The notes beneath the pieces are model-generated. The model worked only from the letters and a program-made list of their open reading frames with translations, had not been told where the DNA came from and made no database searches. Shown here in pieces: positions 46,901 to 55,398 of a stretch of DNA of 64,000 nt (its first letter is position 1; every line of letters begins with the position of its first letter). This DNA is from Pyrinomonadaceae bacterium. Its GTDB lineage: Bacteria > Acidobacteriota > Blastocatellia > Pyrinomonadales > Pyrinomonadaceae. Both the position numbers and the translations under genes were made by a program. The DNA lies in contig JAJQRF010000002.1 in NCBI GenBank assembly GCA_021228405.1, positions 806,001 to 870,000 of the forward strand. The letters run 5' to 3'.

Positions 46901-47376
46901 GCCGTCCGCCGTATGTCGATTATTTTGAAAATTCGGTCAAAGCGACACGCGCACAAAGGCAGTTTTTTATCGATGTTCTGAGCAAGGAGTTTCCGAAATA
47001 CTCCGAAAATATTTGGGGTTTGACGGCTTCCGACGCAAAGAACGGCTATATCGCTTGGGGAGCACCGCCGCGCTCGCCCGAAACGGATGGAACGGTCGTA
47101 CCTTGCGCGTCTGCGGGTTCGCTGATGTTTACGCCCGACATCGCGCTTTCGGCTCTCAAGGAAATGAAAAATCGTTTCGGCAAAGACATTTACGGACGTT
47201 ACGGTTTCACGGATGCGTTCAATCCGCATAACGGTTGGGTAAATCCCGATGTGATCGGCATTGATCTCGGCATTACACTTTTGAGCGCGGAAAATCTGCG
47301 AAGCGGGAAAAACTGGTTTTGGTTCATGCAAAACGACGAAATCAGGATCGCGATGAAAAGAATTTCGCTTTTTTAG
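43855..47376 (+). CDS. GH3 beta-glucosidase fused to GH144-like glucanase domain
   Basis: Secreted two-enzyme protein of 1,173 residues. After a signal peptide (about 1-31), residues about 35-640 are a GH3 glycosidase with the catalytic aspartate D289 in LVVSDYTA and the second domain around GESGDMS; about 655-755 are a fibronectin III-like domain. Residues about 773-1165 match the glycoamylase-like fold (PF10091, GH144), whose characterised members are endo-beta-1,2-glucanases: FFGEHSNPNTGLTLDR, GFYHWMD-like WFYHWMDAETGERRW and GFTDAFNPHNGWVNPD-like end. Such a fusion would cut a beta-1,2-glucan and release glucose. A GTG at 43879 is an alternative start that keeps the leader. Domain calls are firm for GH3 and good for GH144. 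Confidence 0.86.
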   Translation: MNKNIKTDVIKLKIFLFIVLFSISTIPAFAQKDAVVERKINALLARMTLAEKLGQLQQLDGEANGKFRPEHLEMARKGLLGSTLNVRGAKMTNELQRAALESRLKIPILFGFDVIHGYRTIFPVPLGESASWDLVSIEKTAAIAAAESKAAGVHWTFAPMVDIARDPRWGRVIEGAGEDTFLGSKIAFARVRGFQGNDYSANNKILATAKHWVGYGAAEAGRDYNTTNLTERSLREIYFPPFKAALDAGVDSFMTSFNDLDGVPATANPFVLKKVLRDEWKFDGLVVSDYTAVMELMFHGLAKDEADAAQYALNAGTDMEMVSRFYNKHGEQLVKDKKLSMATIDEAVRRILRIKFRLGLFDNPFADEKLEQAEVFKKANRDYAKLSAEKSFVLLKNERQTLPINKNTKEIAVIGALANSKADMHANWTGDGRPEDAVTVLEGLKQKFPNTKIRFEAGCDAKCESDEGFKKAVDAVKDSDFTILVVGESGDMSAEAASRSNIDLPGKQLELVKQIHATGKPYAVVLMNGRPLTINWLAENSPAILETWFAGTMAGPAIVDTLFGDANPGGKLPITFPRSVGQIPLYYNHKNTGRPFKETEKYTSKYLDLPNSPLYPFGYGLSYTEFRLSNLQLDKTQILPNGNVKVSVEVENTGKRTGDEVVQLYIQDVAASVTRPVKELRGFKRVTLKAGEKQKVEFTLTPKELSFLDRNMKEIVEPGEFQVFVGNSSENGLQTSFEVVTKLTPVSVYNPDPSEKPDPAPTAAIPTAQISAEDDAFLEDLQKKTFQFFGEHSNPNTGLTLDRAKTDGTPPPPNDSHYKIASIASTGFALSGLCIASERGWLTTEQAKERARKTLDFFANRAVHKNGWFYHWMDAETGERRWQSEISSIDTALLMGGVLTAKQCFSDDKEIVANADKIYRRIDFPWMLNGHPYLLSHGWRPENGFIPNRWQDYSEDKILYLLAIGSPTKPISPKSWYAWQRGYIEYGDYRYLAAVSPLFIHQFSHAWVDFRNRRERRPPYVDYFENSVKATRAQRQFFIDVLSKEFPKYSENIWGLTASDAKNGYIAWGAPPRSPETDGTVVPCASAGSLMFTPDIALSALKEMKNRFGKDIYGRYGFTDAFNPHNGWVNPDVIGIDLGITLLSAENLRSGKNWFWFMQNDEIRIAMKRISLF

Positions 47377-47609
47377 GAAAATTTTTCAGTATAAGTTGCG
47401 ACTTTCGTAAAACTTTATGTTAAATTGAAAGACAAATTTCCAAAACCTATTTGGAAAAACTGTCTGTTCATATTCAGAAAATTAAGCCGTGAAGAGTTTT
47501 GTCTGGTCATCGAACAAAGTTTGAAGGCTGTAAAAACGGCTGACGGGTTTCGTGCAAAAAGTTTTCTAAACACATTTTTATTCAATAAATTAAAAACCAA
47601 TTTCCGATT

Positions 47610-49133
47610 ATGTCATTGCTCGAAATGAAACAAATCACGAAGGAATTTCCGGGTGTGAAGGCTTTGGACGGAGTGACGTTCGATCTTTCGGCAGGCGAAT
47701 TTCATTCGCTGGTCGGCGAAAACGGCGCGGGAAAATCGACGCTGATGAAAACTCTCTCGGGAGTATATCCGTTCGGCAGTTACGGCGGCGATATTGTCGT
47801 TGACGGGCAAGTTCAGCAATTCAAAACCGTTCGTGACGCTGAAAATGCGGGAATCGCGATCATCTTTCAGGAACTTTCGCTGGTCAAGGAACTGACCGTC
47901 GGGGAAAATATTTTTCTCGGTAAAGAGCCGGCGCGTTTCGGCATTATCAACTGGGCGGAACTATATCAAAAAGCTTCAAAGTTACTGAAAGATTTACATT
48001 TAGCGATTGACCCGCGCACGCCTGTCGGAAATCTCGGTATTGGACAACAACAGCTTGTCGAGATCGCTAAAGCCCTGTCGCAGAAAGCAAAAATTCTCGT
48101 TTTGGACGAACCGACCGCCGCTTTGACCGAATCGGAAGTCGAAACGCTTTTCAAGATTTTGACCGATTTGAAAGCGCGCGGTGTCGGGATGATCTATATT
48201 TCGCACAAACTCGATGAAGTTTTTGCGATGTCGGACAGGATCACGGTTTTGCGCGACGGCAAAACTGTCGGAACAAGCAATGCCAGCGATCTGACGAAGG
48301 ATAAAGTCATTTCTCTGATGGTCGGGCGCGAAGTCGGCGACATTTTCCCGAAAACCGCCCACGAATTCGGCGAAACGGTTTTGGAAATTAAAGATTTGAA
48401 CGCTTACGATTTCGACAATCCGAATAAAAAACTCGTTAAGGACGTTTCTTTTTCGGTCAAAAAAGGCGAGGTTGTCGGAATTGCGGGTTTAATGGGCGCG
48501 GGACGGAGCGAGCTTCTAATGTCGATCTTCGGTGCGTGGCAGGGAAAATCTTCGGGCGAAGTTTTTGTCGAAGGTAAAAAGGTCGAGATAAGTTCGCCGG
48601 CGGACGCGATCAAAAACGGCATCGGGTTTGTGACCGAGGATCGCAAACGTTTCGGTCTGATTCTCGAACAGACGATCATGGACAATTCGACGCTTGCCGG
48701 ATTGACGCAGATCGTCGGAAATTTTCTGACCAACCGCGCCAAGGAAACGATTGCGGCAAAACAGGTTATGTCTTCTTTGCACGTCAAGGCAAATTCGCCG
48801 CTGACGGTTGCCGGAACGCTTTCGGGCGGAAATCAGCAAAAGGTCGTGCTCGGAAAATGGCTCCTGACAAATCCGAAAGTTTTGTTTTTGGACGAACCGA
48901 CACGCGGAATCGATGTCGGCGCAAAACAGGAAATCTACGCCGAGATCAATAAATTGGCAAAGACGGGTTTGGCGATCGTGATGGTTTCATCCGAATTGCC
49001 CGAAGTTTTGGGTTTATCCGACAGAATTCTGGTTTTACACGAAGGAAAATTGACGGGCGAATTTACCAAAACCGAAGCCACGCCCGAAAAAGTGATGGTC
49101 GCCGCAACGGGTGAATCAAAAGTATTGGTTTAA
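47610..49133 (+). CDS. xylG: Sugar ABC transporter ATP-binding protein, XylG-like
   Basis: Double ATPase of 507 residues that powers monosaccharide import at the inner membrane. Walker A is GENGAGKST (36-44), signature IGQQQLVEIAKAL and Walker B LVLDEPTAA in the first half; the second half has a degenerate A site (GLMGAGRSE), signature SGGNQQKVVLGKW and LFLDEPTRG, the layout of RbsA/XylG/MglA. The early YPFGSYGGDI stretch is XylG-like. The permease gene starts 4 bases after the stop. The 233-base gap upstream is AT-rich and probably holds the promoter of xylGHF. Confidence 0.88.
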   Translation: MSLLEMKQITKEFPGVKALDGVTFDLSAGEFHSLVGENGAGKSTLMKTLSGVYPFGSYGGDIVVDGQVQQFKTVRDAENAGIAIIFQELSLVKELTVGENIFLGKEPARFGIINWAELYQKASKLLKDLHLAIDPRTPVGNLGIGQQQLVEIAKALSQKAKILVLDEPTAALTESEVETLFKILTDLKARGVGMIYISHKLDEVFAMSDRITVLRDGKTVGTSNASDLTKDKVISLMVGREVGDIFPKTAHEFGETVLEIKDLNAYDFDNPNKKLVKDVSFSVKKGEVVGIAGLMGAGRSELLMSIFGAWQGKSSGEVFVEGKKVEISSPADAIKNGIGFVTEDRKRFGLILEQTIMDNSTLAGLTQIVGNFLTNRAKETIAAKQVMSSLHVKANSPLTVAGTLSGGNQQKVVLGKWLLTNPKVLFLDEPTRGIDVGAKQEIYAEINKLAKTGLAIVMVSSELPEVLGLSDRILVLHEGKLTGEFTKTEATPEKVMVAATGESKVLV

Positions 49134-49137
49134 TAAA

Positions 49138-50286
49138 ATGAGTGAAACAGTAGAAAAATCGGGTTTCAAGATAGAAACTTCTTCTTTGCGCGCTTACACG
49201 ATGCTGGGCGCGATGATTTTGATTTGGCTTTTCTTTTATTGGCAGACCGACGGCATATTTCTAACGCCGCGCAATCTTTCCAATCTGATGTTGCAAATGT
49301 CCGTGACGGGCATTTTGGCGGTCGGGATGTTGATGGTGATCCTGACCGGAAACATCGATCTTTCGATTGGTTCGGTTTTGGGATTAGCCGGCGGAGTTGC
49401 CGCAATTTTGCTGACAAATCAGGGCTACGGACTGCTTCCGTCGTTTGCGGCGGCGATTGCGGTGGCGGTCGTGATCGGCATTTTGCACGGATTTTTGACG
49501 GCATATTTCAATATTCCGGCATTTATCGTGACTTTGGGCGGACTTCTGGCGTGGCGCGGCGCGATCAAAGGGATTTCGCAATCTGAAACGATCCCGATTT
49601 CAGACCCGACCTTTAAAGTCATCGGGCAGGGAAATATCACGCCTGCTTCGGGTTGGGTTATTGCGATCATTGCGATCGTCTTTGTTTTGTTTCTGGCATA
49701 CCGTCACGCCCAGGCGCAGAAAACCTACGGGCTCGGCGAGGCGAACATCGGCGGCGAGATGCTCAAAACCATTTTGCCGATAGGTGTCATCATCGGATTT
49801 ATTTACGTGATGAACTCGTCAAACGGCGTTCCGCTTCCGGTTTTGATATTTTTGGTCGTGGCGTTGATCGGAACGTTTATTACTAATTCGACGACATTCG
49901 GGCGTTATCTCTACGCGATCGGCGGAAATTCGGATGCGGCAAGGCTTTCGGGCATCGACACGAAAGTTAATATTTTGAAGGTTTACGCTCTTTTAGGTTT
50001 ACTGATCGGCGTGGCGGCGATTATCTTTACGGCGCGACAGGGAAGTGCCGCGCCCGATGCCGGAGTTTTGAAGGAGCTGGACGCGATTGCGGCTTGCGTG
50101 ATCGGCGGGGCAAGCTTGATGGGCGGACGCGGAACGATCTTCGGAGCGTGCCTCGGTGCGCTGATTATGGCGAGTCTGGACAACGGAATGTCGCTTTTGA
50201 ACGTGCGCGATTTTATGCAGGAATTAATTAAAGGTTCGATTTTGGTCGCGGCGGTCGGGCTTGATATGATTGGTAAGAAATCTTAG
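49138..50286 (+). CDS. xylH: Sugar ABC transporter permease, XylH-like
   Basis: Inner-membrane permease of 382 residues of the ribose/xylose class. About ten hydrophobic segments are visible, with the family motif GNIDLSIGSVLGLAGG (near 70-85) and IGGNSDAARLSGIDTK (near 262-277). ATG 49138 follows the xylG stop by 4 bases; an upstream GTG at 49111 lies within xylG and is less likely. Length matches XylH (393 in E. coli). Substrate class firm, exact sugar open. Confidence 0.9.
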   Translation: MSETVEKSGFKIETSSLRAYTMLGAMILIWLFFYWQTDGIFLTPRNLSNLMLQMSVTGILAVGMLMVILTGNIDLSIGSVLGLAGGVAAILLTNQGYGLLPSFAAAIAVAVVIGILHGFLTAYFNIPAFIVTLGGLLAWRGAIKGISQSETIPISDPTFKVIGQGNITPASGWVIAIIAIVFVLFLAYRHAQAQKTYGLGEANIGGEMLKTILPIGVIIGFIYVMNSSNGVPLPVLIFLVVALIGTFITNSTTFGRYLYAIGGNSDAARLSGIDTKVNILKVYALLGLLIGVAAIIFTARQGSAAPDAGVLKELDAIAACVIGGASLMGGRGTIFGACLGALIMASLDNGMSLLNVRDFMQELIKGSILVAAVGLDMIGKKS

Positions 50287-50301
50287 AATTTTTAGAAATA
50301 T

Positions 50302-50389
50302 TGCCCACGAAACAAACGAAAATCACGAAAGAAAAACACAATAAAATCAGTAAAGTCTTTTTTCGTTTCTTTCGTGTGTTTCGCGGGCA
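50302..50389. repeat. Imperfect inverted repeat between xylH and xylF
   Basis: The arms begin TGCCCACGAAACA and end with the near-reverse TGTTTCGCGGGCA. CACGAAA words fill both. It is related in wording to 25277-25349. Its place inside an operon suggests an attenuator or mRNA stabiliser that raises the binding protein relative to the permease. Confidence 0.7.
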
Positions 50390-50409
50390 AAAAACAGGAG
50401 AATAATTTA

Positions 50410-51507
50410 ATGCGATTAAAAGTTTTAGTCTTTTTACTTTTCGCGGTTTTCATTTCGGCGTGTATTCAGGCACCGCAGAACAATATGACGAGCAGTAATG
50501 CTCCGCAAGGTAATAAACCTGCCGATCCGGGCAAAAAAGTAAAGATCGGTTTTGCTATGGCAACCGTGAAGGAAGAACGCTGGCAGCGTGACCGCGTGGC
50601 TTTTGAAGATCATTGCAAGAAAATGAACGTGGAATGCGTTATCACGGTCGCCGACAATAAAGCCGACAAACAGGCAAACGACGTTGAAAACCTTCTCACA
50701 CAGGGAATCGATGTGCTCGTGATCGCCCCGCAGGATGCAACACAAGCGGCTTCGATGGTCGAAAAAGCGAAAGCACAGAATATTCCCGTGATTTCTTACG
50801 ACCGTCTGATCAATTCCGACAAACTCGACCTTTATATTTCACATCAGGTTCCGGTCATCGGTCGGAAGATTGCCGAATACGCGCTGAAAAATGCACCTGA
50901 AGGAAATTATGTGATGGTTTACGGCGCGGGAACGGACAACAACGCCGTCATTATGAAAAAGGAACAGCTTGCCGTTCTACAGCCTGCAATCGACAGCGGA
51001 AAGATCAAGATCGTTGCCGATAACTTTATCACCGACTGGAAGCCCGAAGAAGCCCTGAAAATGGCGGAAAACGCGCTCACGCAAAACGGTGACAACATCA
51101 AAGCCTTCGTCGTTTCAAATGACGGAATGGCGGGCGGCGTGATTGCCGCGCTCGAAAAACGCGGACTCGCGGGCAAAATTCTCGTGACCGGACAAGACGC
51201 ACAAAAGGATGCACTGCAAAGGATTGCCGAAGGAAAACAAACGATGACCGTTTATAAACCGATCATTCCACTGGCGAGCGGTGCCGTCGAAGCGGCGATC
51301 AAACTGGCGAAAAAGGAAACGCTGGCAGATGCCAAACCGTTTACGACCAAACAGGGCGATAAGGATTTAACCGTCCCGTCGATTTTGCTGGAAGTTACGG
51401 TCGTTGACAAGGACAATCTGCTGACGACCGTTATCAAAGACGGCTACGTTACTTTTGAAGACGTTTACGCCAACGTTCCGGCGGACAAACGCCCGGCAAA
51501 ACCGTAA
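50410..51507 (+). CDS. xylF: Sugar-binding lipoprotein, XylF-like
   Basis: Solute-binding protein of 365 residues anchored by lipid. The leader ends in a lipobox FISAC (Cys near 18), followed by an Asn/Pro/Lys linker. The type 1 periplasmic binding fold follows, with KIGFAMATVKEERWQRDR, PVISYDRLINSD and VSNDGMAGGVIAALE, all in the XylF pattern. AGGAG lies 11 bases before the ATG. It comes last, after xylG and xylH, unlike the E. coli order F-G-H. The ligand is probably D-xylose or another monosaccharide such as glucose. Confidence 0.9.
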   Translation: MRLKVLVFLLFAVFISACIQAPQNNMTSSNAPQGNKPADPGKKVKIGFAMATVKEERWQRDRVAFEDHCKKMNVECVITVADNKADKQANDVENLLTQGIDVLVIAPQDATQAASMVEKAKAQNIPVISYDRLINSDKLDLYISHQVPVIGRKIAEYALKNAPEGNYVMVYGAGTDNNAVIMKKEQLAVLQPAIDSGKIKIVADNFITDWKPEEALKMAENALTQNGDNIKAFVVSNDGMAGGVIAALEKRGLAGKILVTGQDAQKDALQRIAEGKQTMTVYKPIIPLASGAVEAAIKLAKKETLADAKPFTTKQGDKDLTVPSILLEVTVVDKDNLLTTVIKDGYVTFEDVYANVPADKRPAKP

Positions 51508-51535
51508 CCGATCGTATTTTTGGAAACACAAACCG

Positions 51536-51563
51536 AAAAGAGCAGATTTAATTCTGCTCTTTT
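51536..51563. terminator. Terminator of the xylGHF transcript
   Basis: An 11-bp perfect stem (51536-51546 with 51553-51563), a 6-base loop, and a T-rich tail running to 51572. The A-rich left side could also terminate the convergent methyltransferase gene. Confidence 0.88.
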
Positions 51564-51570
51564 TTATTTT

Positions 51571-52155
51571 TTAATGATTGATCGACCACGTCAGCGTGTA
51601 AGCCGGTGGCACGTTCTTGACGATTAGAGAGCTTTTCTGCGACTTTCCGTAGCGGTTTCGCATAAACTCCCGCAATTTGAGCGCGGACGGCATATAAAAG
51701 CCGTGAGCGTATTGGAACGTGCGAACCGTACAGCCTTCCTGCATAAATTTGTCGATCTCGACCAAAATCTGTTCGCCGACCTCGTTCGGAAGCGAAACGA
51801 ACGGCAGACAGCAAATGATGTAACCGACCTTGCCGAGTCCCGAACGGCGGTGAATGTCGTGAGCGTTTGCCGCATTTCCGCAAACGATCTTCAAATCTTC
51901 ATATTTATTGCGGAGCGAACGAACCAGATTTTTGTCGAGTTCGATACCGAGATACGAATCCTTGTTCGGTAAAACGCCCTGTAAATGTTTAGTGATCGCG
52001 CCCGTTCCGACACCGAGTTCGAGCACGATGTTGTTTTCGTCCGGGTTGATGCCTTCGATCATTCGTGCGGCAAGTTCGGGCGATGAAGGCGCGATCGAGC
52101 CGACCTTCAAAGGGTTTTTTAAAAATGCCTGAAGAAACTGAATATTTTCTTTCAT
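51571..52155 (-). CDS. Phospholipid N-methyltransferase-like protein
   Basis: Class I methyltransferase of 194 residues resembling PmtA/COG3963, which methylates phosphatidylethanolamine or ornithine lipids. The N-terminal AFLKNPLKVGSIAPSSPELA (about 10-29) is the membrane-facing helix and serine-proline motif of the family; motif I is VLELGVGTGAIT (about 44-55). ATG 52155 is taken; TTG 52161 would add 2 residues. It follows topA by about 10 bases on the same strand and may be co-transcribed. Lipid substrate inferred from family. Confidence 0.78.
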   Translation of the reverse strand: MKENIQFLQAFLKNPLKVGSIAPSSPELAARMIEGINPDENNIVLELGVGTGAITKHLQGVLPNKDSYLGIELDKNLVRSLRNKYEDLKIVCGNAANAHDIHRRSGLGKVGYIICCLPFVSLPNEVGEQILVEIDKFMQEGCTVRTFQYAHGFYMPSALKLREFMRNRYGKSQKSSLIVKNVPPAYTLTWSINH

Positions 52156-52164
52156 TGCCAAGAT

Positions 52165-54714
52165 TTATTTCGTCTGCGTGGTGACATCGGACGCATTTTG
52201 TAACGCTGTGTTTACATCACTGACGGCAATTTTATATCCACAACCCTCTTTTTGGCAATAACGCACAGTGCCTTCTTTTTTCGTCGTTTTTTCAAAGGTC
52301 AGCGGCGCGTTGCAATTCGGACACGGTTCAGCCAACGGTTTATCCCAGTAAACCTCGTCGCATTTCGGATAATTCGTGCACCCGTAAAAGACTTTTCCGC
52401 GTTTCGATTTCTTGACCGCAATTTCGCCTTTTCCGCATTTCGGGCAAGTAATTCCGGTGGTTTCGCGTTTGATGTAATCGCATTTCGGATAATTCGAGCA
52501 CGAAATAAATTCGCCGAAACGTCCTTGTCTGATGACGAGCTTCGCGCCGTCTTTCGGACATATTTCGTCCAATTCGACCGGCGGCGCAACGGCAACGGTG
52601 GCACCTGATTTTTTGTCGATCTTGCGAATATTTTTACATTCGGGATAGCCCGTGCAACCGTAAAACGCCCCGAAACGACCTTTTTTCAAAGCCATCTCGC
52701 GCCCGCAAAGCTCGCACGGCGGAACTTCCGTTTCCTCGGATTTGTTTTCTGCGCCTTCAGCCGCCGCTTCGCCGCTTGCCGAGGCTTTTTTGCTTCCGAC
52801 CTCTCTGGTAGTTTTGCATTCGGGATAATTTTGACAGGCAAGAAACTGTCCGAAACGTCCGAATTTGATAACCATCGGCGAACCGCAGGTTTGACAAACT
52901 TCGTCGGTCGCAATGACGGCTTTCTTTTTGTCCTTCAAACCTTCTTCGGCATTTTTCAGATCGACCGAAAACTTATCGTAGAAATTGCGCAGTGCATCGC
53001 GCCAATTTATCTTTCCTTCTTCGATGTTGTCGAGTTCGTCTTCCATCCGCGCCGTGTAGGTCGGGTTGAAAAGATCGGTAAAACCTGCCACCAGAACATC
53101 GTTAACGGTCGTGCCGAGCGCGGTCGGATGAAAACGTCCTTCGAGTTTTTCGACGTATTCGCGGTCCTGGATCGTCGTCATAATCGCCGCGTAAGTCGAT
53201 GGACGACCGATGCCTTTTTCTTCCAGAGCCTTGACCAGAGTCGCTTCCGTAAAGCGCGGCGGCGGTTCGGTGAAATGCTGTTCGGGCGTGATCTTGTTCA
53301 GCTTTAACTGCTCGCCCTTTTCCACTTTCGGCAAACTGCGTTCTTCGTCGTCGTCGTCCGAACCTTCTTCAACTTTTTCGTCGCGTCCTTCCTGATAGAC
53401 CTTCAAAAATCCGTCGAATTTCTGCACCGAACCCGTTGCGCGGAAGGTAAAGCGTCCGGCTTTGATGTCGATGGTCGTCTGGTCGAAGATCGCCGGATTC
53501 ATCTGCGAAGCGACGAATCTCTGCCAGATCAGGCGATAAAGACGGTATTCGTCGTTTGAGAGGTAAGATTTGACGCTTTCAGGCGAACGGTTCACGTCCG
53601 TCGGGCGAATCGCTTCGTGCGCGTCCTGTGCGCCGCCCTTCGATTTGTAGTGAATCGGTTTTTCGGGAAGATAATTCTGCCCGTAATTTCCGCCGATAAA
53701 TCCGCGCACGTCGTTCAAAGCCGTGTCCGAAACGCGGGTCGAATCCGAACGCATATAGGTTATCAAACCGACCGCGCCTTCGCTTCCGAGTTCAACGCCT
53801 TCGTATAATTTCTGCGCGGTGGACATTGTTTTCTTGACCGAAAATCCTAATTTGCGCGATGCCTCCTGCTGTAATTTTGAAGTGATGAAAGGCGGAACGG
53901 GATTGCGTTTGCGTTCTTTGGTCGTGACCGAATCGACGATGAAATTTTCCTTTTCGGCTTCGGTAACAATATCTTTCGCCGTTTTTTCGTCCTTGATGTG
54001 CGTTTCGTTCTTTTTCAAATCCTGATCGAAACCGCTCGTTTTGACCGTTAAATCTTCGATCTTATAAAGACGCGAATTAAAATTGGGCGGAAGTTTTGCG
54101 GCAAGATTTGCCGTGATCGTCCAATATTCGGTTTTGACAAAGGCTTCGATCTCGCGTTCGCGGTCAACGACGAGGCGCACGGCGACCGTCTGCACACGTC
54201 CTGCGCTCAATTTTCCGCCGATGTTTTTCCAAAGAATCGGCGAAACTTTGTAGCCGACCAATCTGTCTAAAATTCGGCGTGCCTGTTGTGCGTCAACTAA
54301 ATCCTTATTGACCTGTTTCGGGTGGTTAAAGGCTTCCTTGATCGCGTTTTTCGTGATTTCATTGAACATCACGCGGAAAACTTCCTTTTTCGGTTTTTTC
54401 GGCACGATCTCTTCCGCCAGATGCTGACAGATGGCTTCGCCTTCGCGGTCGGGGTCGGCGGCGAGAAAGATCGCTTCGGCTTCTTTTGCCGCTTTTTTCA
54501 AATCGGAGACGACCTTTTTATTATTTCTTTTCTTTGCGTCGGGAATGACTTCATAAGTCGGCTCAAAATTATTTTCGATGTCCACGCCCAAACCTTTGGA
54601 CGGCAAATCCTTGATATGCCCGACCGAAGCGAGCACTTTATAGTCGCTTCCGAGATATTTATTGATGGTTTTCGCCTTCGCGGGCGATTCGACGATTACT
54701 AAATTCTTTGCCAT
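52165..54714 (-). CDS. topA: DNA topoisomerase I
   Basis: Type IA topoisomerase of 849 residues that relaxes negative supercoils. The N-terminal toprim domain begins LVIVESPAKAKTINKYLG. The active-site tyrosine is Y320 in LITYMRSDST, one residue off E. coli Y319. The C-terminus has five Cys4-type zinc ribbons, for example CQTCGSP ... CQNYPEC and CELCGRE ... CTGYPEC, more than the three of E. coli. Zinc-ribbon number varies between lineages. The gene starts 15 bases after no other gene; its upstream region holds a multi-hairpin element. Confidence 0.96.
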   Translation of the reverse strand: MAKNLVIVESPAKAKTINKYLGSDYKVLASVGHIKDLPSKGLGVDIENNFEPTYEVIPDAKKRNNKKVVSDLKKAAKEAEAIFLAADPDREGEAICQHLAEEIVPKKPKKEVFRVMFNEITKNAIKEAFNHPKQVNKDLVDAQQARRILDRLVGYKVSPILWKNIGGKLSAGRVQTVAVRLVVDREREIEAFVKTEYWTITANLAAKLPPNFNSRLYKIEDLTVKTSGFDQDLKKNETHIKDEKTAKDIVTEAEKENFIVDSVTTKERKRNPVPPFITSKLQQEASRKLGFSVKKTMSTAQKLYEGVELGSEGAVGLITYMRSDSTRVSDTALNDVRGFIGGNYGQNYLPEKPIHYKSKGGAQDAHEAIRPTDVNRSPESVKSYLSNDEYRLYRLIWQRFVASQMNPAIFDQTTIDIKAGRFTFRATGSVQKFDGFLKVYQEGRDEKVEEGSDDDDEERSLPKVEKGEQLKLNKITPEQHFTEPPPRFTEATLVKALEEKGIGRPSTYAAIMTTIQDREYVEKLEGRFHPTALGTTVNDVLVAGFTDLFNPTYTARMEDELDNIEEGKINWRDALRNFYDKFSVDLKNAEEGLKDKKKAVIATDEVCQTCGSPMVIKFGRFGQFLACQNYPECKTTREVGSKKASASGEAAAEGAENKSEETEVPPCELCGREMALKKGRFGAFYGCTGYPECKNIRKIDKKSGATVAVAPPVELDEICPKDGAKLVIRQGRFGEFISCSNYPKCDYIKRETTGITCPKCGKGEIAVKKSKRGKVFYGCTNYPKCDEVYWDKPLAEPCPNCNAPLTFEKTTKKEGTVRYCQKEGCGYKIAVSDVNTALQNASDVTTQTK

Positions 54715-54908
54715 TATTTGAAAAAAATATGTCAGACGTAAAAACGTGCTGACATTCTGACTTCTAACACCTTTAATTGTTTCGTGTCAATCCGCGATTT
54801 ACACCTTAGCCAATTTGACGTGCATTTCCAAACTCTCGATTCGTGTTTCAGATGATTAATTAATAACTTGCGTTCGCCGCAAGATTGGAGCGTGAAAAAC
54901 CCACAAAA

Positions 54909-55089
54909 AGTCATCGAAGATGACGACAGCGTTTAGCCCCGCACGTCAGTGCGGGGAACAGTTTCTATCGAAGATAGGGGCGGAAATTCTATCGCCCGTT
55001 TCACAGGCTTCGGCTGTGTGTCGAATCTCGTCCACGGGGTGCACCGCCGCTTCACCCGTGGCTGCATTCTTTCCTCATCTTCGATGACT
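54909..55089. repeat. Multi-hairpin element closed by a 15-bp inverted repeat
   Basis: Outer arms 54909-54923 and 55075-55089 are perfect reverse complements (CATCGAAGATG). Inside are CCCCGCAC-GTCA-GTGCGGGG (54937-54956), CTATC-GAA-GATAG, GGGCG...CGCCC, CACAG-GCTTCGG-CTGTG and CCACGGGGTG...CACCCGTGG hairpins in series. The whole reads as one cloverleaf-like fold. Similar repeat elements with these hairpin words occur in many copies in other bacterial genomes. It lies upstream of topA on the opposite side from its start. Confidence 0.75.
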
Positions 55090-55210
55090 GATTGCGGCGA
55101 ACCGATCTTGAAATATAAAGAAAACAAATTTTTAGAGAAGCACCTTATCATTACTTTCGCAAATCGTCGGTTATTTTCCGCCTGACAATTGTTCTTTTAT
55201 ATCAGATTAT

Positions 55211-55398
55211 TGTTTTTCTCTATCAATCAACTGTTTTTCTGTATCTGTCACCTGTTTTTTTGTATCTGTTAGCTGTTTTTTCCTATCTGTCAGTTGTTTT
55301 ACTGTATCTGTCGTCTGTTTTTCTCATCTGTTTACTGTTTTTCCCTATCTGTCATCCGGTTTTTCGTATCTGTCACTTGTTTTTCTGCATCTGTCGGC
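55211..55398. repeat. Degenerate 21-bp tandem repeat array, nine units
   Basis: Units start with TGTTTTT and follow TGTTTTTCTGTATCTGTCAnC, at 55211, 55232, 55253, 55274, 55295, 55316, 55336, 55357 and 55378. Eight are 21 bases and one is 20. The array runs into the 3' end of the YkgJ-like gene (stop at 55373) and encodes its last residues. Confidence 0.88.

Noticed and set aside
47377-47609. Short open frames on both strands before xylG
   Set aside because: They are short, AT-rich, lack ribosome sites and family-like residues, and one overlaps the xylG start.
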